This document shows positions 47,601 to 54,100 of a stretch of DNA of 64,000 bases, piece after piece. This DNA comes from Candidatus Accumulibacter proximus. Its GTDB lineage: Bacteria; Pseudomonadota; Gammaproteobacteria; Burkholderiales; Rhodocyclaceae. The translations under genes and the position numbers were made by a program. The stretch lies in the NCBI GenBank assembly GCA_016709675.1, contig JADJMH010000038.1, forward strand, positions 1 through 64,000. Reading direction: 5' to 3'. The notes under the pieces are model-generated. The model saw only the letters and a program-made list of their open reading frames with translations. It was not told the origin of the DNA and did no database searches. Numbering within the stretch: the first letter of the stretch is position 1; each line of letters opens with the position of its first letter.

Positions 47601-47986
47601 GAAGCCAAGAGAGCGTCGAAGGCATCCTGAGCCTTGCAGCGAACAAGCCTCCCCGTGACTGGAATGACCGGGACATCGACTCCGCCCTACTGGAAATCGC
47701 CCGGTTCTCGCTGCGCTTCCGCCAGTGCGAAGCGCTGGTTTCCGTGCGGGGTCGAAAACCGCGCAGCGAGGCGTTCGCGGTTGTCGTTGGAGCCGGCGCC
47801 CAAGCGCGCACCTTCTCTTGGGAATTCGACGTTCCAGAGCGGCACCGCGAGGAAGTCGAGAGCCTCGCAGACGAGCTTGCCGCAAGATTGCGCTCGGAAG
47901 GGTTGCGCACGGAAGTTCTTATGGCCGCGTTGGGTCGGGCCTGCGTGCGTTTAGCACAGGAGGGCGGGGAGGAACACAATGGCTGA
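44657..47986 (+). CDS. sspC: SspC-like ATPase of DNA phosphorothioation
   Basis: This 1109-aa P-loop protein has Walker A GPYGGGKSS at 67-75 and Walker B LLILDELGK at 171-179, then long helical regions with no other domain I recognise. In Ssp systems SspC supplies ATPase activity with SspB and SspD. Its place between sspB and sspD, overlapping each by eight bases, fits. No membrane segment is evident. It is large, and superficially resembles BREX BrxC-type ATPases, but the flanking genes favour Ssp. Confidence 0.78.
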   Translation: MTDPRERQLSEIVRISRHYQRSIRIDTDLGREDALDGFICHGTASTALESMSKQLRESRQRAFTWTGPYGGGKSSLAVALASALSPELGLRSKARAILSATAHPSFQKAFPAKNGWLVVPVVGKRGSVVQDIAKALRKARRQGTDNRKASATTVIADLCSAAGQDGFDGTLLILDELGKFLEASALGSGDDIYFFQELAEAAARAEETVVVIGILHQSFGQYAARLGIDTRDDWAKIQGRYADIPLVAGSDEVVELIGRAVETDARPVCSMAAAATIAEAIRARRPSVGARFAHSLALCWPLHPVMAALLGPISKRQFGQNERSTFGFLSSSEPHGFRAYLNSSATRDETWYVPSNYYDYLKANLEQAILASTDGHRWAQAVEAVERAEAKSDDPLHVALIKTIAVLDLFKNGSGLAAEPIVLESIFTGYPAGKIAEALEDLAKWRVTLFKKHTGAWSVFEGSDFDIEQAITKARAAMPGTDFDLLTNLSNLYPVIAKRHYHETGSFRWMSVALCRLEDAKRIAASFKPKGGEFGLFLLALPAHGVSEKAAKRFCADHSRSGPWPVVIGIPHNHGRIEDQGAELLALQEVQSRHELQGDPVARREVFARASEVRTTLEEHLAAALANAHWFAGELELESGAKLSPIASFLADTVYCEAPALWSELVNRNSLSSNSVKARRDLLYRMLDHEAELHLGIEGYPAERGLYETLLQRTGLHRQDADGSWRFLPPDCNGTNAFISLWAKTRQLFKDSGTRVDAVDIHEIWAAPPLGLKKGAMPVVFTAFLLAHKGNVAAYKDGIFIPRITDADIDEYLQDERRFSLRWITIDDEKKRILNGIAEILSSIGAAAAADDPLEAARSLVALVIGLPAWTQRTATLSSEAKSVRDTLLKASDPHKVLFVDLVAVLGTADGDDYVRALRGPVGELWGAYEALLLRIESTMLEALDARSEDSGKLRQRAETLAGVTGDLRQDAFSARVAKHDGSQESVEGILSLAANKPPRDWNDRDIDSALLEIARFSLRFRQCEALVSVRGRKPRSEAFAVVVGAGAQARTFSWEFDVPERHREEVESLADELAARLRSEGLRTEVLMAALGRACVRLAQEGGEEHNG

Positions 47987-48818
47987 ACGGCACGTTTTGG
48001 GAATTTCCGGCGGCAAAGACAGCGCCGCGTTGGCTGTGTTCGTCCGGCAGACCCGACCGGAACTGGACGTCGACTACTTCTTCACCGACACAGGGAAGGA
48101 ACTGCCCGAAGTCTACGAGTTCCTTGGCCGGCTCGAAGGCTTTCTAGGGAAACCCATCGCAAGGCTCAATCCCGGTCGTAATTTCGACTTCTGGCTGCGC
48201 GAGTACAACCACTACCTGCCCTCGCCGCAAACCCGCTGGTGCACCCGGCAGTTGAAGCTGGCCCCCTTCGAGCAATGGATCCGCCCGATGCTGGTGGTCG
48301 GCAACAAAGTCACGACCTATGTGGCCATCCGTGCCGACGAGGAATACCGGGAGGGATACAGTTCCAAGCACCCGAACCTCAAAGTGAGCCTTCCGTTCCG
48401 CGAGGCTGGCATCGACCGTAAGGGGGTCATGGACATCCTGGACTCGTCCGGGGTCGGTATTCCAAAATACTACGAGTGGCGTTCACGCAGCGGCTGCACC
48501 TTCTGCTTTTTCCAGCAGAAGATCGAATGGGTAAAGTTGCGCGAGCGTCACCCAGAAGCTTTCGAGGAGGCCAAAGGCTACGAGAAGAACGCCTTGGAGC
48601 ACGGATCCCCGTTCACTTGGACCAAGGGCGAGCCGTTGAGTGAACTGGAGAATCCCGAGCGAATCGCCCAGATCGTCGCAGACTTCGAAAAGCGCAAGGC
48701 CAGCGAACAGGCCAAGAGACCCGTCAATCCGCTGCGCCCGGTCGAAACGACCATCGACATCGACGACCTATACGGCGAGGATGAAGGTGGTGGTTCCTGC
48801 AATATTTGCCACAAGTGA
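47979..48818 (+). CDS. sspD: PAPS-reductase-like sulfurtransferase SspD
   Basis: This 279-aa protein of the PAPS reductase/ATP pyrophosphatase family has the PP-loop SGGKDS at 10-15, TDTGKELPEVYEFL, WCTRQLK, and the cysteine pair RSGCTFCFFQQK that can hold an Fe-S cluster with other cysteines. The C-terminus adds SCNICHK. DndC and SspD use ATP to activate and transfer sulfur into the DNA backbone. It overlaps sspC by eight bases (ATGGCTGA) and ends the + strand operon, convergent with the kinase gene 43 bases away. Confidence 0.85.
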   Translation: MAERHVLGISGGKDSAALAVFVRQTRPELDVDYFFTDTGKELPEVYEFLGRLEGFLGKPIARLNPGRNFDFWLREYNHYLPSPQTRWCTRQLKLAPFEQWIRPMLVVGNKVTTYVAIRADEEYREGYSSKHPNLKVSLPFREAGIDRKGVMDILDSSGVGIPKYYEWRSRSGCTFCFFQQKIEWVKLRERHPEAFEEAKGYEKNALEHGSPFTWTKGEPLSELENPERIAQIVADFEKRKASEQAKRPVNPLRPVETTIDIDDLYGEDEGGGSCNICHK

Positions 48819-48861
48819 AGTCAGTGGCTGGCGAAGCGGAATTGCCTTTTGGAGTTGCGAC

Positions 48862-49737
48862 CTAATACCCTATTGCATGAACCACAGCAAGCCGGAATTC
48901 GTCCGCCGTGGAATAACGACGGCCCAAGGAGTGCTGTAATCCTCGCGAGACCGGTTCATAGAGGGATTCGGCACCGATCCAGTCTTCACGCGCCAAGATT
49001 CCGCTCGGGTGCCTACGATTCACGACCCACCAGAAGACAGCGGCCAGTTGAAACACATCGGATGCACAAGTGATCTCTTCCGGCAAACCAACTGCTTTGT
49101 TGTTGCCCTCTGGGGACATCCAGAATCGCGGCCCAGGAACCTGCCATCCGGGCGTCAAATCCTGCCCTCCGCAACCGTCAAGAAGTGAGCACAATCCGAA
49201 ATCGCTAATCACCCACCGCTCTCCAACAACAAGGATATTGTCTGGTTTGATGTCCCGGTGGATCGCCTGCTGGTGAAGCAACGCCAAGGCGCTAACCAAG
49301 CCTCGAAATTGAGCCGCATAGATCTCAAACTCGATGGGAGTTCTCTCATTCTTCACGAACTCCCTCAGAGAGCAGTTCGCTCGCTCCATGATCACAAAAG
49401 GCAAAGTCGTTTTGTTTTCGTTACGCTTACTGTCAAAAAACGATGCTTTAACGCAACCGCTTGTGACATAACCGATAAGGTGGCTATGTCGCACAGTGGA
49501 GAGGTCCTCCATTAGCTTCCGTTCGATCTCAAATCGTTCCGCTCTGCTGTCACCACTCGAATTGGTCAAGAACTTGACAGCATACTCCGCCCCGTCCGAT
49601 TCATCGGCACATTCGCAGACGACGGCATTTCCCCCTGATGCAATCTGATCCTGTACCGTGTAGAGATTTCCGTTCTCACCTGCAATCCGTTCAGGAAGAC
49701 GGAACCTCTTTTTATGGAAGAGAATATCAACAAACAT
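48862..49737 (-). CDS. Eukaryotic-like Ser/Thr protein kinase in the ssp restriction operon
   Basis: This 291-aa kinase has the Gly-rich loop IASGGNAVVCECAD (32-45), the VAIK-type lysine in YAVKF (K55), catalytic loop HRDIKPDN (160-167) and DFG (179-181), plus a C-lobe SPEGN...DVFQLAAVFWWVV. All catalytic residues are present, so it should be active. It has no membrane helix or extra sensor domain. It is the last gene of the - strand operon, 79 bases after the DUF262 gene, and that spacer holds two near-identical palindromic repeats. DNA here is visibly AT-richer than in sspC or sspH. Its substrate may be the neighbouring DUF262 protein, but that is inference. Confidence 0.85.
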   Translation of the reverse strand: MFVDILFHKKRFRLPERIAGENGNLYTVQDQIASGGNAVVCECADESDGAEYAVKFLTNSSGDSRAERFEIERKLMEDLSTVRHSHLIGYVTSGCVKASFFDSKRNENKTTLPFVIMERANCSLREFVKNERTPIEFEIYAAQFRGLVSALALLHQQAIHRDIKPDNILVVGERWVISDFGLCSLLDGCGGQDLTPGWQVPGPRFWMSPEGNNKAVGLPEEITCASDVFQLAAVFWWVVNRRHPSGILAREDWIGAESLYEPVSRGLQHSLGRRYSTADEFRLAVVHAIGY

Positions 49738-49765
49738 GTTGGCGCTTCCCTAAAGCAGACTACTT

Positions 49766-49821
49766 TGCTGCCCCTGATCGGGGTTAAATAAACTGACCTG
49801 CTGCCCTGACTCTGGGTCAAA
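49766..49821. repeat. Two direct 23-bp palindromic repeats between DUF262 and kinase genes
   Basis: TGCTGCCCCTGATCGGGGTT at 49766 and TGCTGCCCTGACTCTGGGTC at 49799 (each part of a 23-base unit ending AAA) repeat with a 33-base period. Each contains a short dyad (CCCC..GGGG, CCC..GGG). The second unit overlaps the stop codon of the DUF262 gene. They could bind a regulator or form RNA hairpins that uncouple kinase expression. Confidence 0.6.
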
Positions 49822-51130
49822 CAGGCCCGGGCGACTCCTCTTGGTCGAAGGTCAAGTCTTTGTCCGAATCCTCTCCCGTGATGAAGCACCACTTCGAAGT
49901 CTCCCCGCACTCGCGATGAATCCGAGTTGCGTTGCTCATTTGGAAGACGGAGGCGTTCTTGTGCCAAGCAATAATCTCTTCCAATTTCGGATCAATGGAA
50001 ACATCGCATTCGGAACACTCATGCTCAGGAGGGGGACACATTCCCCCACCGAAATCAGTGGTCGAGATTCGGTAGAAAAGGACCGCACCATCGCCTAAGG
50101 GCGGTCGCCGCAAATAGGTCCCCCCCAGAACGTTTTTCAGAAAACCCATTCGCCAGCGTCGACTGGAATACGAATTGGCCTGTGAAACGCACTTGATCGC
50201 GTAATCTCGGCAATCCTTGCACTCTGACTCCGGAGCAATCAATTGGTCGAGAGTTTTGAGATCTTCTCTTAGCGGCGCTAGATCAAGACCTTCGATGCTT
50301 CCTCCTGATCTCCTTAGCTCATCAACCGCAAGAGTAAGGGAATAAAAATCGGCCTTCTGCCTGAATCGAGTCGAATGGATTACAAGATCGTCGGAAAAAA
50401 TCATGCCAAGGTCCGCCAACACCCCCATAAACCTATTCTTAGCCGCATCCTTCTGCTGAATATCCCAAGACGAATAGGACAGGTAGAACGAGTCGAGTGT
50501 GTCGCGTTTATCTTGTGGCCCGGCTAGCAACCCTGCCAACAATTCAGAAACAAACTCGACATCAGCAGAGCGCCGCCTATTCGCCACTGTGAATATCTTG
50601 CTGGTTTCAAAAAAGTCGAGAAGAGCCAAACTCTCCGATAATCGCAGGAAGTCCCCCGGAAAATCCGCCCTCCGCAGCTCTTGTTTAGTCAAGGCTACGG
50701 AGTATTTGTTGAGCCGCGAGTAAGTCTCGCGAAGCTCCTCGTCAGAGAACTCAATGGCTTCGTTGAAATCGATTCGATATTGGAGAAACGAATTTCTCAC
50801 GCCCGTCGGTAGTTGAGAAAAAAATAGTCCCCGAAACTCTCCCACGTAGGGCTTTTCGAGTGGAAATGCATCTCTTAGGAAAGACAAAATAGCACTGGTG
50901 CGTTGCTGCCCGTCGATGACCGTTCGGTATACCTGATCGTCTTTCAAGGTAGATGAGACGAAAATCTTCGGCATTGGAATCGCCCGAATAATGGTGTCCA
51001 TCAACATTATCTTTGCAGCTTCGCTCCATACCTCCTTGCGCTGAAAGTCCGGCCTGATTTCGAGGCGACCGGAGTTTTGCCATTCTCTGATGTCCGAGAT
51101 GGGATGCGGACTCGAATTCCAGCTTTTCAT
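49817..51130 (-). CDS. DUF262 protein with divergent HNH-like C-terminus (SspE-like)
   Basis: This 437-aa protein has an N-terminal DUF262 (ParB-like) domain: ISDIREWQNSGRLEIRPDFQ, RKEVW and the hallmark DGQQR at 73-77. The middle is helical. The C-terminal region, where SspE and GmrSD carry a DUF1524 HNH nuclease, has CSEC (372-375), His390 in AWHKN, and MSNATRIHREC with Asn400, His405 and Cys408. This is laid out like a zinc-supported HNH but is not canonical DUF1524. The ATG at 51128-51130 lies four bases after the sspH stop, so it is in the same operon. SspE senses phosphorothioate and nicks DNA; a similar role here is inferred. Confidence 0.75.
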   Translation of the reverse strand: MKSWNSSPHPISDIREWQNSGRLEIRPDFQRKEVWSEAAKIMLMDTIIRAIPMPKIFVSSTLKDDQVYRTVIDGQQRTSAILSFLRDAFPLEKPYVGEFRGLFFSQLPTGVRNSFLQYRIDFNEAIEFSDEELRETYSRLNKYSVALTKQELRRADFPGDFLRLSESLALLDFFETSKIFTVANRRRSADVEFVSELLAGLLAGPQDKRDTLDSFYLSYSSWDIQQKDAAKNRFMGVLADLGMIFSDDLVIHSTRFRQKADFYSLTLAVDELRRSGGSIEGLDLAPLREDLKTLDQLIAPESECKDCRDYAIKCVSQANSYSSRRWRMGFLKNVLGGTYLRRPPLGDGAVLFYRISTTDFGGGMCPPPEHECSECDVSIDPKLEEIIAWHKNASVFQMSNATRIHRECGETSKWCFITGEDSDKDLTFDQEESPGPV

Positions 51131-51134
51131 GTTC

Positions 51135-54100
51135 TTAACCTGTCGCCCTTTTCTCGTTGTCAGACCGGATGGCCTCAACTGCCAACCCAATGTCGTCATC
51201 ACATAGGAATGGGGCCTGCGCGAACACCAGCCCCTGTTCCCCGTTGAGTTTCGCGGCCAAATGGCCCTTACCCAATAGCAACTCCGCTCCCGGTCGGTCG
51301 AGGGCGATCTTCGAAGTTGCCTCGCTAGCGACTCTCAGAATCAACCGGTTCCCCAAGTTCTCTCGCAACTGCATCGGCATCACATCCTTGTCCGGCCGCT
51401 GCGCCGCGAAGATCAGATGAATGCCAGCGGCTCGGGCTTTCACACCCAACCGCTGAACCACCGACCCGACCGCCGATTTGTATTCGTCGTCGAACATCCA
51501 GTCCGCGAACTCATCGTGGATGAGGAAAACCATCGGAAGGCGGCTTTCCTTGCTGACCTTCGAGTTGTAGGTCGGCAGATCCCGCGCCCGAGCGGCGGCG
51601 AAGAGCCGATAGCGCCCTTCCATCTCCTCGACGAGCCCCTCTAGAATCTCGCGCGAGCGTTCCTTGGTCGTGACGATCTTCTCGCGCATGTGGGGAAGAT
51701 CCTCCAAGGCCGAGTAATCGACGCCCATCTTCGGGTCGATCAGGACCATTTGGGTTAGGTGGCGAGAGTTGGTCGCGGCGATGTCCAGAAGCATCGCCTG
51801 AATCAAGACGGACTTGCCGCTGCCGGTCGCACCAGCCACCAAGGAATGCGGATCGTGGGACGACAGTCCCGCGAACTCGGAGCCGAGGTTAAGATACAGC
51901 AAAGCTCCGTTGATCTCTTGGACCCCGAGCAGAATAGAAGTGTTAATACCGGCCGCGTTGCGGTTGAGCGACCGACGAGACCACAGTTCCCAGAGGGAGA
52001 CGGATTGTCTCTTGCTGCCCGCCATCGTCACGACGATCTCGCCCGGCTTGGGTTGGACGGTGACAAGATTGATCGCGTGCGTGGTCAGCAGTTGGGTGCG
52101 CTTGGCCTCGACGTCCTCTACGCGGAGCCGATCAGAACCCGCCAGCCTGACAAGACAGCCGTTCGGGGTAAGACGGGTGCCGAGAACCGCCGCTTGGAGG
52201 CCGTATCCATTGAGCGCTGTTTTGAGCTTCTTGGTCGTCTCATCTGCCCAAGCCTGCCGTTCGTCCTCGGCGGCCCCCAGGGCAGCCGTCTTTGAAGCAA
52301 CCAAGGCCGCGAACGACAATTCGCCGTCGGGAGCCGTCGAATGTTGCGTTCTGTCCAAGGGGGACTGGATTGGTTTCGCCGTTGCCGGAGCGATGGGTTC
52401 TGACGGCGCGACCGTGGGTTCGACGAGGGGCGCCAACGATTCCAACTGCGGCGTCGCCACGTCTCCAGCCGTCACAACCGCGTCGGCCGGCTCGGCCGCC
52501 TGCTCAAGCATTTCGACTAAAGCCCCCCAAACTACGCGTGCGGCTGGGAACTTCGGAGCGGCTTGTTCCCACGGCCGACCTGAACCAAGTGTTTCCCGGA
52601 TCGGGCCGCAATCAGTTCCCTTGGCATAGGCCGTCGCAAGGAGCCGAACCTCGGGACGTTCGAACACTTCCTGCCACGCCTCGATTCCGTCCGTGTCGTC
52701 GACGAGGATTTGCTCCGAAGAGGCCGGACCGGCTGCCGGATCCGTGGAATGGACGAATACGTGCGAATAGCCGCGTAAGGAAATTCTTGCTTTCCCGTCG
52801 CGCAAGTTCGCCCGCGTCCGCTCAAGCAACCCGGAGCAACCCGGCGGGATGTCGGCGTCGACGAGCAGATCGGCCAAGCGGGCAAGCCAAACGTCTCGAT
52901 CCAAACGCCCCGGGTCGCCGAACAGCGCGGTGCGGAAGGTCGAGAGGGTCGCCATCAGTTGAGCCTTCGAGGAACGTTTGGCCTCGGCAGCGCCGCCGGG
53001 AACCACGTATTTGGATTCGATTACCGCGACATGCAGGGTAGGACCGTCTTCACCCTCCTCCACGCAAAGGCCCAGGATGTCGGCGATGCGGCTTTCCTTC
53101 TGAGCAAGCCAATCGGCGTAGTCATCCAGCAGGAAAAATACGCTGAACGAAGGGCGCTTTCCGTTTCCTGCAAGGCTGCGAAACTCCTCCTCAAGAAGCC
53201 GCCGGCTCAAAACCAACCCGATCATCTCCCCGGTGGAGACGCCGCGCTTGGCGGCACGCAGGACGATGTCCCCGGAAACTGACAGAGCATCCTTCTTCAT
53301 GCGGTTTGCGAGAGCCGAGACTTCGTCGGTGGATAGGGACAAGCCTAGCTCGCCCAGGCGCCTTTTCCCGAGGACGCCGAGCAGGCGCAACTCCGAGGTA
53401 GAACTGACGATTGTGTTGCGTCCGTTGGTCGAGCCCCGGCGGTAGCGCACAACGGTGACACCGTTCGCCTGCAACTGGCGCTTGTCGAGCAACTCGTCGT
53501 AAGTGGCAACCCATTCGGCCAAAGCGTGCGCGTCGTCGAGCGTCGCCTTGAGCTCCTCGTTTTGGAGCGAGATGCGCCTGGCGGGAAGGAATTGTTCCCC
53601 CGGGGCAGCGTCAGCCTGCCGGACGACGGAAGCGACGGCCCCGACATAGGCCCAGCCCGAGGCGGTCTGGCGCGGACAGGCCAGGAACGTGGTCGATTTG
53701 AGCTCGTGCTCGCCGGAGACGCTCCGGTAGGACCAGCGCGAAGGCACGTGCTCCAAGGTCGCCCGGTCGTTGCTCCAATCCACACGGATCCATTCCTCGG
53801 CTGCCGTCCGCGACACAACGTCGTGGAGGAAGGCCACGTCGAAGGGACGGAATCCGTCCCCTGTCCCCGGCGGAGTCGCCGACGGCGGAGCGACCGAAAT
53901 GCGCAGCCGCGACATGAAATTCGCGGATGTTTCGCTGACCACCGGAAGGTCCGGATCGTCGCCAGTCTTGCTGACCAACTCTGCATACACCCGGCGCAGT
54001 TTCGCCGGGTCGCGGTGGCGCACAGAGACGTTGCACTGGAAATCGTTATCGGGCTGCATGCCCGAGAGTTCGCGAACGACTGCCAAGGGTAAATCGGCCG

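Noticed and set aside
44657..47986. Reading the 1109-aa ATPase as BREX BrxC
   Set aside because: The preceding gene is DUF4007 and the next is a PAPS-reductase-like protein; no pglX, pglZ or brxL is present.
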